A stretch of DNA of 8,456 nucleotides, from the NCBI GenBank assembly GCA_017416885.1, contig JAFQAM010000371.1, positions 1 through 8,456 on the forward strand, in the 5' to 3' direction. A program made the position numbers and the translations under genes. Positions 1 to 5,114 of this stretch are shown here, piece by piece (within the stretch, counting starts at the first letter, position 1; the number at the start of each line of letters is the position of its first letter). This stretch comes from Clostridia bacterium. Its GTDB lineage: Bacteria; Bacillota; Clostridia; Oscillospirales; CAG-272. The notes under the pieces were generated by a model. It was not told where the DNA came from. It was given only the letters and a program-made list of their open reading frames with translations, and did not search any database.

Positions 1-33
1 CACTGGAGAAGGCTTTAGAATCCATACGAAAGA

Positions 34-186
34 ATGATTATTCACTCCGAGGTTCAAGGCATCGAGGGTGTTTCTACTCACTCTGTTGGCTACGATGAAA
101 ACCGTAAGATTGTTATTTCTGTTGAGGGCTTAAAGAAAAAGCCATACAAGAAAAATAACAATAATAGCAATAACAACAACAACTAA
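34..186 (+). CDS. 50-residue ORF with poly-Asn tail, copy 1 (possible duplicated gene 3' end)
   Basis: The ORF runs from ATG at 34 to TAA at 184-186. The product has a body of about 40 residues containing IEGVSTHSVGYDENRKIVI, then a basic stretch KKKPYKK, then a tail of nine Asn and one Ser. I do not recognise the family. The beta-helix-beta look of the body could be the end of a larger ferredoxin-like domain, which is speculation. An in-frame TAG lies 15 bases before the ATG. No good ribosome binding site is present at normal distance; the GGAGAAGG at 5-12 is too far away and is an arm of a hairpin. It may therefore be the copied tail of a longer gene to the left rather than an independent gene. 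Against pure decay, nearly all differences from copy 2 are synonymous and a terminator follows. Confidence 0.5.
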   Translation: MIIHSEVQGIEGVSTHSVGYDENRKIVISVEGLKKKPYKKNNNNSNNNNN

Positions 187-198
187 ACAGTAAATAAT

Positions 199-236
199 GC
201 ACTCATTGCTCTTGCTTTGAGTGCTTATTTTTGTTT
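199..236 (+). terminator. Rho-independent terminator after ORF copy 1
   Basis: GCACTCA pairs with TGAGTGC (7 bp) around a 12-base loop, followed by a T-rich run TTATTTTTGTTTT. It begins 12 bases after the stop codon of copy 1. Confidence 0.8.
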
Positions 237-242
237 TACTAC

Positions 243-288
243 ACCTCATCCACCGCAAATGCGGTCCCCCTTCTCCCCCTGGAGAAGG
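243..288. repeat. REP-like double-hairpin element, copy 1
   Basis: Two adjacent palindromes: ACCGC-AAAT-GCGGT (252-265), then CCTTCTCC-CCCT-GGAGAAGG (269-288, 8 perfect pairs). It lies just after a terminator and spans the junction between the two 276-bp units. The form resembles short intergenic palindromic repeats (REP or MITE-like); I know of no formal family name. The right arm of a further copy is at 1-12. Confidence 0.75.
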
Positions 289-309
289 CTTTAGAATCCA
301 TACGAAAGA

Positions 310-462
310 ATGATTATTCACTCCGAGGTTCAAGGTATCGAGGGCGTTTCAACTCACTCTGTTGGCTACGATGAAAACCGTAAGATTGTTATTTCTGTTG
401 AGGGCTTAAAGAAAAAGCCTTATAAGAAAAATAACAATAACAACAATAATAACAACAACTAA
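310..462 (+). CDS. 50-residue ORF with poly-Asn tail, copy 2
   Basis: This is the second copy, ATG at 310 and TAA at 460-462, with the same frame and length as copy 1. Eight codons differ (9, 12, 14, 37, 38, 44, 45, 47) and seven of the changes are synonymous. The only amino-acid change is Ser to Asn at residue 45, which makes the tail ten uninterrupted Asn. The 29 bases before the ATG are identical to copy 1 and again lack a convincing Shine-Dalgarno sequence. The pattern suggests that the protein sequence has been under selection, either here or in the parent gene from which the copies were drawn. Function unknown. Confidence 0.5.
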   Translation: MIIHSEVQGIEGVSTHSVGYDENRKIVISVEGLKKKPYKKNNNNNNNNNN

Positions 463-474
463 ACCGTAAATAAT

Positions 475-512
475 GCACTCAAGGTTTTTACTTTGAGTGC
501 TTATTTTTGTTT
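475..512 (+). terminator. Rho-independent terminator after ORF copy 2
   Basis: The outer stem arms and T-tract match copy 1. Changes at the inner end let GCACTCAAGG pair with CTTTGAGTGC (10 pairs, one G-T), leaving a six-base loop. The hairpin is stronger than in copy 1. Confidence 0.85.
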
Positions 513-518
513 TACTAC

Positions 519-564
519 ACCTCATCCACCGCAAACGCGGTCCCCCTTCTCCCACTGGAGAAGG
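519..564. repeat. REP-like double-hairpin element, copy 2
   Basis: Same structure as the copy at 243-288: ACCGC-AAAC-GCGGT (528-541) and CCTTCTCC-CACT-GGAGAAGG (545-564). The only two differences from copy 1 lie in the two loops, so both stems are perfectly kept. Confidence 0.75.
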
Positions 565-585
565 CTTGGTAAGATAATAAAATTA

Positions 586-622
586 ACCGCTTAAACAGTT
601 CTGCTTTAAGTGGTTTTTATTT
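586..622 (+). terminator. Rho-independent terminator upstream of the paralog cluster
   Basis: ACCGCTTAAA pairs with TTTAAGTGGT (10 pairs, one G-T) around an 8-9 base loop, followed by TTTTATTT. It isolates the repeat region from the gene cluster. Its T-tract abuts the -35 box of the next promoter. Confidence 0.8.
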
Positions 623-649
623 GACTTTTTTGCATATATATGATACAAT
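621..649 (+). promoter_or_regulatory. Sigma-A promoter of paralog 1
   Basis: TTGACT (621-626), a 17-bp spacer and TACAAT (644-649), with an extended -10 TG at 641-642. The predicted start near 656 gives a leader of about 24 nt. The -10 region and leader are almost identical to those of paralog 4. Confidence 0.85.
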
Positions 650-679
650 ATGTAATAGAGTAAATTTTGCGAGGTAGAT

Positions 680-1177
680 ATGGTAGAGGATCAAAGGCAG
701 CGGATAACTGATGAAAGCATAAGACACCAAATTATGCAAGATCACAAGCCCAATTTAAATAGATGTATTTTTTGCTTCTTTGTTTTTGTTGTCGGCTCTC
801 TGATTTTATACGCAATAAACATTGATAAATATACGCTCGTTATGGTTTTATACTGCATTTTATTCATAATTTGTGGCGTTTTAATACCTATAAATTACAT
901 TATCTTTTATAACCGTGTAATAAAGCAAGGCAATTTCTTCGTAACGGAAGAGGTATATGTTGATTATTCGGCAGAAACGGTTAAATGGTATCCAAATGAC
1001 GGTATATTGATTTTCAATTATGCCCGCTATAAAAATTTTAAAAGAGTTGACAGATTAACCAACACCGAAAGGGATTCACTTGCAAAGGACAAAACATTCT
1101 ATGTTGTGCGCTCCTGCTTTGGAAGGCATACTATTCTTCGCATTTATAACAAAAGGTCATATAGATATGATGTTTAA
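680..1177 (+). CDS. Small two-helix membrane protein, paralog 1 of 4
   Basis: The 165-residue product belongs to a four-member local family I cannot name. It has a cytoplasmic-looking N-terminal motif MVEDQRQRITDESI (1-14), two predicted membrane segments (about 28-48 and 52-78), and a soluble C-terminal part (about 80-165) that looks beta-rich. Conserved C-terminal features are G-x-F-x-V near residue 84, VKWYP at 101-105, FKR near 120, KTFYVVRS at 138-145 and LRIYN at 153-157. The start is fixed by GAGG at 671-674, five bases before the ATG, and by the same start in the paralogs. It has its own promoter. It resembles paralog 4 most (WYP, FYVVRS, LRxYN). No catalytic residues are evident. A PH-like or YcxB-like fold was considered but is not supported by any clear motif. 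Confidence 0.9.
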   Translation: MVEDQRQRITDESIRHQIMQDHKPNLNRCIFCFFVFVVGSLILYAINIDKYTLVMVLYCILFIICGVLIPINYIIFYNRVIKQGNFFVTEEVYVDYSAETVKWYPNDGILIFNYARYKNFKRVDRLTNTERDSLAKDKTFYVVRSCFGRHTILRIYNKRSYRYDV

Positions 1178-1204
1178 CAAAACAAGCCAATTCCGTATCA
1201 ATGC

Positions 1205-1234
1205 CCGTTAATGATTTAGACGGTTATTTATTTG
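1205..1234 (+). terminator. Possible weak terminator after paralog 1
   Basis: CCGTTAA can pair with TTAGACGG with one bulged base, followed by TTATTTATTT. The T-tract overlaps the -35 box of the paralog 2 promoter, the same arrangement as before paralog 1. Confidence 0.45.
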
Positions 1235-1259
1235 ACTTTTTATGCGATTATGATACAAT
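1232..1259 (+). promoter_or_regulatory. Sigma-A promoter of paralogs 2 and 3
   Basis: TTGACT (1232-1237), a 16-bp spacer and TACAAT (1254-1259) with extended TG. The sequence 1251-1270 is identical to 641-660 of paralog 1. The predicted start is near 1266 and the leader about 26 nt. It probably serves paralogs 2 and 3 together, since no promoter lies between them. Confidence 0.8.
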
Positions 1260-1291
1260 ATGTAATAGAGTAAATTTATGTGAGGCAAACT

Positions 1292-1780
1292 ATGATAGAG
1301 GATCAAAGAATTGTTTTGACGAGAGAAAACATATACGATGAACTAAACCAAAAACTAAATTTTGGAGATATTTTAATTATATTAGTAATTGTTTGCTTTA
1401 CTTATTTTGCAGTAGGTATTTTTCAGCCCGTAAAAACACTTCTACGCATTTTACTTACCGTTTTCTATATTGTTTCAATCATTATTGAGATTCGTGAATA
1501 TTTAATAAAAAAGGACGGCAAATTTGAAATTACAGAGGATAGAATTGTATCTGTGGCTAAAAAGCGTTTTGATATTGAAGCTCGTGCTACCCGTCTTGGC
1601 GAAAGATATATCGTCACCTTTGAAAGCTTCGGTCCTGCCCTCATATCAAAAAGGGATTTAGGGCGGTTTTCCATAGGCGACAAATATTGCCTTGTGGCAA
1701 TCAAACCGTTTTTTAAAAAGAAATTAATACGATTTTACAGTTTGAACAAGTACAACTATGTTGGCATTAAAAAGCAGTAG
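1292..1780 (+). CDS. Small two-helix membrane protein, paralog 2 of 4
   Basis: The 162-residue product is the most divergent of the four. The N-terminal motif is kept as MIEDQRIVLTRENI; predicted membrane segments lie at about 25-44 and 49-67. The C-terminal part keeps GKFEITED (76-83), GDKYCLVA (129-136) and FYSLNKYNY (148-156), but not the WYP motif of paralogs 1 and 4. The frame also opens at a GTG at 1280, but the ATG at 1292 is preferred. It aligns with the paralog starts and has GAGG at 1282-1285 six bases upstream, and the GTG would overlap that ribosome binding site. Paralog 3 begins 20 bases after its stop, so the two are likely co-transcribed. Function unknown. Confidence 0.85.
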   Translation: MIEDQRIVLTRENIYDELNQKLNFGDILIILVIVCFTYFAVGIFQPVKTLLRILLTVFYIVSIIIEIREYLIKKDGKFEITEDRIVSVAKKRFDIEARATRLGERYIVTFESFGPALISKRDLGRFSIGDKYCLVAIKPFFKKKLIRFYSLNKYNYVGIKKQ

Positions 1781-1800
1781 TAAATTTTTGCGAGGCAGTT

Positions 1801-2295
1801 ATGGTAGAGGATCAAAGACAGGTAATAACAGATGATTGGATAAAAAAACAACTTACAGACAAAAGAAAACATCTTTTGATTTGTTTATTATTATTAAGCA
1901 TCATTCTTGTTATTGTTTCAATTTTTCTCATATCGGACATAAACGATGCTGTGTCAATTATTATCGGCGTGGCTGTGCTTGTCATTTTTATTCCAATTGC
2001 TCTTTATGATTTGATTTTTTATCTTTATGTGATACAAGGAAAGCATTTTTATATTATTGAAGATACTTTAGAGGATATAAAATACGATGTTATAGCATTT
2101 GGCGCAAGAGAAAACGGATTTGATTCCGCATTAAAGCATAGATTAACCTTTAAAAAAATTAAAAAAGTATTTGTCAGCGCAAAAAGCCGCAATTATAAAA
2201 TCGGTGACACATTTTATATTGTAATTCCTATGTGGATAATCAAAAATCCAATCGCATTGTATAATACTGAATATTATTCTTATAGAAGCAATTAA
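1801..2295 (+). CDS. Small two-helix membrane protein, paralog 3 of 4
   Basis: The 164-residue product begins MVEDQRQVITDDWI and has predicted membrane segments at about 24-45 and 50-78. Its C-terminal part keeps GKHFYIIEDTLED (80-92), LTFKKIKK (115-122), GDTFYIV (135-141), ALYN (152-155) and YYSY (158-161). Only the last part of the shared leader (TAAATTTTTGCGAGG) precedes it; it starts just before the last base of the upstream stop codon. There is no -10 or -35 copy, so expression should depend on the paralog 2 promoter. GAGG at 1792-1795 lies five bases before the ATG. Family and function are unknown; membership is clear from length, layout and motifs. Confidence 0.88.
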   Translation: MVEDQRQVITDDWIKKQLTDKRKHLLICLLLLSIILVIVSIFLISDINDAVSIIIGVAVLVIFIPIALYDLIFYLYVIQGKHFYIIEDTLEDIKYDVIAFGARENGFDSALKHRLTFKKIKKVFVSAKSRNYKIGDTFYIVIPMWIIKNPIALYNTEYYSYRSN

Positions 2296-2324
2296 TGTAG
2301 CCTTACGGGAATATGTTCTTTTGT

Positions 2325-2351
2325 TTGACTTTTATGTATATATGATACAAT
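2325..2351 (+). promoter_or_regulatory. Sigma-A promoter of paralog 4
   Basis: TTGACT (2325-2330), a 15-bp spacer and TACAAT (2346-2351) with extended TG. The stretch 2337-2397 matches 635-695 of paralog 1 at all but two of 61 positions. The short spacer predicts weaker -35 contact; the extended -10 may compensate. Confidence 0.75.
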
Positions 2352-2381
2352 ATGTAATAGAGTGAATTTTGCGAGGTAGTT

Positions 2382-2882
2382 ATGGTAGAGGATCAAAGAC
2401 AAAAATTAACTGATGAGACCATTAAGCAGCAGCTTATAAGACAATATCAGCCAAAAATACCTATGTGTGTATTTATAATCGTTATTTGTGTAGCGTTTTC
2501 ACTTATCACAAACGCAGTTATAGGATTTGATTGGGATGTGTTTTTTGCTTGGTATGTTCCTGCTTCTTTTATTTTTTCTCTTGCTCTTAACTACATTATT
2601 TTCTTTAATGTTGTTATCAAGCGCGGAAGCTTCCATGTAATAAAGGACACTCTGATGGACTACAAGCGAGATGTGGTGCGCTGGTATCCCTTTATACATA
2701 TTTTCAGATTCACTCTTGGCTATAATTTTATTTTCAAAAGAATCGGTTTAATATTTATACCTCAACGCTCAGTCAGTTATTTTAACAAGGACGATTCATT
2801 CTATGTTGTAAGATCTGATTTTGGCAAGCACAGGGCTCTTCGCGTTTACAATGCGAGCTCATACAACTATAACGATAAATAA
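2382..2882 (+). CDS. Small two-helix membrane protein, paralog 4 of 4
   Basis: The 166-residue product begins MVEDQRQKLTDETIKQQL, with predicted membrane segments at about 28-48 and 53-78. The C-terminal part has IKRGSFHVIKDTLMDY (79-94), VVRWYP (98-103), FKR (118-120), DSFYVVRSDFGKH (138-150), LRVYN (153-157) and SSYNY (159-163). It is closest to paralog 1 over the whole length. GAGG at 2373-2376 fixes the start. It is the last gene of the cluster and ends at a strong terminator shared with mscL. No enzymatic motif is seen. Paralogous membrane proteins in tandem could be sensors, immunity-like proteins or envelope factors; nothing in the window selects among these. Confidence 0.9.
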   Translation: MVEDQRQKLTDETIKQQLIRQYQPKIPMCVFIIVICVAFSLITNAVIGFDWDVFFAWYVPASFIFSLALNYIIFFNVVIKRGSFHVIKDTLMDYKRDVVRWYPFIHIFRFTLGYNFIFKRIGLIFIPQRSVSYFNKDDSFYVVRSDFGKHRALRVYNASSYNYNDK

Positions 2883-2885
2883 AAA

Positions 2886-2932
2886 AATATGCACCTCAAA
2901 AGTGTCTAACCTTTGGGGTGCATATTCTTTTT
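2886..2932. terminator. Bidirectional terminator between paralog 4 and mscL
   Basis: AATATGCACCTCAAA pairs with TTTGGGGTGCATATT (15 pairs, one G-T) around an 11-base loop. A CTTTTT tract follows on the plus strand and an A-tract lies on the other side. It can therefore end transcription from both converging units. Confidence 0.88.
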
Positions 2933-2938
2933 AGTTTA

Positions 2939-3541
2939 TTATTTGTTTTCGAGTAATGTAACGATTTTCTTTAAAAGGTCCTCTGCTGTTGGATTTGCTT
3001 CTCTTTCAAGGCGAGCATCTTCAGCGGCGGCTGCTTCCTCTTGCGCTTTTGCTTCAGCTTCCTTTTCTGCCTTAGCATCAAGATATGCTTTTACGGCTTC
3101 CTTGTCGCGTAAGGAAATACCGTTTGCTTTAAGCTCGTTTTTAACCTCTTTTGAAAGGCGCTTGCCCTTTGCTTCTGCGTTTTCTTCCTTAATTCTATTG
3201 ATTGTTCTGACGATAAGGAATAGAACAAGTGCGGTGATTAAGAAGTTGATAATTGCATTGATGAGTGAGCCCCAATCAATATAGATTGAGTTTGCAAGGT
3301 CAACAACCTCGTTGCCCGCTTCGTCAAGCATTGTAGCCTTTGTTAAGAAGGTAAATAGCTCGCTAAGCGCATTCTTGCCCAAGATTAAGGCTAAGAACCA
3401 GTTGATGATTGGCTTTAATACGAAATTACTTACACCGTTTACAATTGCGGTAAATGCTCCGCCGACGATAACACCGACAGCCATATCAAGCACATTGCCA
3501 CGGGTAATAAATTTCTTGAATTCTTCAAAAAACTTTTTCAT
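2939..3541 (-). CDS. mscL: Large-conductance mechanosensitive channel MscL, extended C-terminus
   Basis: MscL forms a homopentameric membrane pore that opens under membrane tension and releases solutes during hypo-osmotic shock. The N-terminus MKKFFEEFKKFITRGNVLDMA and the pore helix GVIVGGAFTAIVN (about 23-35) are characteristic. A periplasmic loop (about 50-88) and TM2 (about 91-114) follow, then the typical final helix NPTAEDLLKKIVTLL (183-197). The product has 200 residues, against roughly 130-150 in most family members. The extra length is a charged Ala/Glu/Lys-rich stretch (about 118-182), probably a helix or coiled coil, between TM2 and the final helix. AGGAG (3548-3552) lies six bases before the ATG. 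A consensus promoter precedes it. The MFS gene upstream on the same strand ends 72 bp away with no clear terminator, so some read-through is possible. Confidence 0.96.
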   Translation of the reverse strand: MKKFFEEFKKFITRGNVLDMAVGVIVGGAFTAIVNGVSNFVLKPIINWFLALILGKNALSELFTFLTKATMLDEAGNEVVDLANSIYIDWGSLINAIINFLITALVLFLIVRTINRIKEENAEAKGKRLSKEVKNELKANGISLRDKEAVKAYLDAKAEKEAEAKAQEEAAAAEDARLEREANPTAEDLLKKIVTLLENK

Positions 3542-3575
3542 AAAACTCTCCTGTTTATTTTATTTTTACAATTTA

Positions 3576-3604
3576 ATTATACATTCTATATTTTGTTTTG
3601 TCAA
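3576..3604 (-). promoter_or_regulatory. Consensus sigma-A promoter of mscL
   Basis: On the minus strand TTGACA (3599-3604), a 17-bp spacer and TATAAT (3576-3581), a perfect match to consensus. The -35 box lies ten bases beyond the end of the MFS gene. Strong constitutive transcription is expected. Confidence 0.9.
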
Positions 3605-3613
3605 GTGGTAATG

Positions 3614-4876
3614 TTATTTGTCGTTTTTCAGGTAAGATGTGTATTTTTTTAATGCTAAAGCAGCAAATACGGCGCCTATAATGCACACACCTATCCACGA
3701 AAGCACAGTTGCGCTCCAGCCGAAAGATTCGGACACGATTGCGATACCGTACATTGAAATTGATGCGCCTATGTATGTACAGGCGTTACAAAGTCCGCCA
3801 ACGGTTGATGCTCTGCCTGTTTTTGCGAAGCGTCCCGGCACGCAGGAAATAAGTAAAAAGTTACAGGAATGCATAAATGCGCAAACAATACAAGCAAGCA
3901 GCAAGCATAAAATTCTGCAAGATGAATTGTTTACATTAATCAAAAAGCACATAGGAATACAAAGCGCAACCGACATACCGAAAAGTATCACCGAGCCTCT
4001 TACCTCGTTATTGAAAACCTTACCCTTATGTATTGCGCGCACGGCAAACAGACTTATAATTGAGAAAATCGGTAAGACAACAGAGGCTAAAATTGAGCTT
4101 TCGCTTGATTGCTCAAACACCTCGCTATAAAGTGTGGAAAGCCAACCCTCAATACCGTCTCGCATAAAGCCCATAGCGATTATGCACACAAAAATCGGCA
4201 AGACTCCGTTTGACACAAGAATTTTCCAGATTGACATTTTTTCTGTATCATTTTTGGCTATTTCTTCTGTTTTTGCGGATGATGTGTCGATATTCGACGC
4301 TTTTTCAGGCAGAATTGCATTCATTGCAATCAAGAAAACAACGCCTGCGATTACGCAAAATACGGTTGAGGTATAGAATACCGCCTCCCATGACATTATA
4401 GAAATACAAAGCGGCGCATACAAATAAAGAACAACTGTGGAAACATGCGCGCCACAGGTCACTACTAAATTGGCGGTAACATATTTTTCGTGTGATAAAT
4501 TATCAGACAGAATACGCACAATCGGCGGCCATAAAAGCGCTTGCGCAAAGCCGTTTACTGCCCACACAGGTATCATAAAATAGCCGTTTGGCATAAGCGG
4601 CAGCAATAAATTGCATACTGCTGATATCATAAGTCCCGAAAACATTAAATATTTAGGCTGAAGTCTGTCTCCAAGGTAGCCGCTTAAAAGCTGTCCCGCT
4701 CCGTAAAAAACAAACAGAGCTGTGCCCACAAGCCCCGCTATTTCCTTGGTCAGCACATCAGTATCGAGCATATTTACCATAACAACGGAAAATGTTTTTC
4801 TCGAAAAATAGCTTGCAAAGTATGCAAGTGTGCAAAGAAAAATCAGTCCCGTCTTGGAATATTTAGTTTTTACCAT
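3614..4876 (-). CDS. MFS transporter, organophosphate:phosphate antiporter (GlpT/UhpT-like) family
   Basis: The 420-residue protein has about 12 membrane segments in two halves joined by a polar linker (about 190-215). Features of the OPA family (GlpT, UhpT, PgtP) are visible. SRKTF in TM1 puts R26 at the position of GlpT Arg45, CGAHV in TM5 puts H144 near GlpT His165, and GFMRDG in TM7 puts R239 near GlpT Arg269. These residues bind phosphate in GlpT. GYLGDRLQPK (66-75) is the MFS loop 2-3 motif. A sugar-phosphate or glycerol-phosphate substrate is likely but not fixed. The start is at 4876: GGAG (4885-4888) lies eight bases upstream, whereas an earlier ATG at 4894 has no ribosome site and would fall at the predicted transcription start. 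Confidence 0.88.
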   Translation of the reverse strand: MVKTKYSKTGLIFLCTLAYFASYFSRKTFSVVMVNMLDTDVLTKEIAGLVGTALFVFYGAGQLLSGYLGDRLQPKYLMFSGLMISAVCNLLLPLMPNGYFMIPVWAVNGFAQALLWPPIVRILSDNLSHEKYVTANLVVTCGAHVSTVVLYLYAPLCISIMSWEAVFYTSTVFCVIAGVVFLIAMNAILPEKASNIDTSSAKTEEIAKNDTEKMSIWKILVSNGVLPIFVCIIAMGFMRDGIEGWLSTLYSEVFEQSSESSILASVVLPIFSIISLFAVRAIHKGKVFNNEVRGSVILFGMSVALCIPMCFLINVNNSSCRILCLLLACIVCAFMHSCNFLLISCVPGRFAKTGRASTVGGLCNACTYIGASISMYGIAIVSESFGWSATVLSWIGVCIIGAVFAALALKKYTSYLKNDK

Positions 4877-4901
4877 TAAATCATCTCCATTCAACGAAAG
4901 T

Positions 4902-4930
4902 ATAATATCACAAGCTTTTCAAAAAATCAA
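4902..4930 (-). promoter_or_regulatory. Sigma-A promoter of the MFS gene
   Basis: On the minus strand TTGATT (4925-4930), a 17-bp spacer and TATTAT (4902-4907). Transcription would start near 4895, which supports translation from 4876 rather than 4894. Confidence 0.75.
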
Positions 4931-4938
4931 TAGAAAAC

Positions 4939-4951
4939 GCATATTATATGC
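4939..4951. promoter_or_regulatory. Operator-like palindrome upstream of the MFS promoter
   Basis: GCATAT-T-ATATGC is a perfect inverted repeat around one base, eight bases upstream of the MFS -35 box. The position suits an activator or repressor site, but AT-rich palindromes of this size can arise by chance. No regulator gene is adjacent. Confidence 0.35.
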
Positions 4952-5001
4952 TAAATTATAGTTGTTCATATTCTGTTCTTTATGATTTAAAAAACACAGG
5001 G

Positions 5002-5030
5002 TTGACTATTTGGGGAAAGTGTGGTAGAAT
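5002..5030 (+). promoter_or_regulatory. Sigma-A-like promoter reading into the hairpin array
   Basis: TTGACT (5002-5007), a 17-bp spacer and TAGAAT (5025-5030). The start would be near 5037, so the hairpin array would form a leader of about 355 nt for the TSUP gene unless transcription ends earlier. Confidence 0.6.
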
Positions 5031-5040
5031 ATTGAGGGTG

Positions 5041-5061
5041 TAGGATGTAGGATATAGGGTA
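5041..5061. repeat. Three 7-bp direct repeats
   Basis: TAGGATG, TAGGATA and TAGGGTA lie end to end just before the first 50-bp block of the hairpin array. A similar pair, AGTGGTC and AGTGGTT (5172-5185), precedes the second block. Confidence 0.7.
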
Positions 5062-5064
5062 TAC

Positions 5065-5114
5065 TTCTCATTTTGCGAAGCAAAATATATCGAATTTGCG
5101 AAGCAAATATATCG
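5065..5114. repeat. 50-bp direct repeat, copy 1
   Basis: Identical over all 50 bases to 5188-5237 (offset 123). It contains hairpins 1 and 2 of the array plus the ATATCG linkers. Confidence 0.93.

Larger units (their letters stand above)
3..278. repeat. 276-bp tandem repeat, copy 1
   Basis: This is the first complete unit of a direct tandem repeat with a period of exactly 276 bp; the boundary is taken at the CTGGAGAAGG motif. It contains a 50-codon ORF (34-186), a terminator (199-236) and most of a REP-like hairpin element. The first two window bases match the preceding part of that element, so the array or its source gene may continue to the left of the window. Confidence 0.95.
279..554. 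repeat. 276-bp tandem repeat, copy 2
   Basis: This is the second unit, with the same length and order of parts as copy 1 and no indels. The start of a third unit (555-567) matches for 13 bases and then diverges into unique sequence, so the array ends inside the REP-like element. Differences from copy 1 lie at third codon positions, in the Asn tail and in the loops or tips of the three hairpins. One further change (A/C at 189/465) lies just after the stop codon. Confidence 0.95.

Noticed and set aside
130..333. 67-codon minus-strand frame over the 276-bp repeats
   Set aside because: It is antisense to the two repeat ORFs and crosses the terminator and the REP-like hairpins, so it is a shadow.
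1280..1291. GTG start for paralog 2
   Set aside because: The GTG overlaps the GAGG ribosome site; the ATG at 1292 aligns with the other three paralogs.
680..2882. Toxin-immunity or toxin-antitoxin locus
   Set aside because: No toxin-like partner, nuclease motif or antitoxin DNA-binding domain is seen beside the paralogs; the idea stays open only as a hypothesis.
2913..4376. Plus-strand frames of 63-163 codons opposite mscL and the MFS gene
   Set aside because: They are antisense shadows of two clearly recognised genes.
4877..4894. Earlier ATG at 4894 for the MFS gene
   Set aside because: It has no ribosome site and coincides with the predicted transcription start, while the ATG at 4876 has GGAG eight bases upstream.
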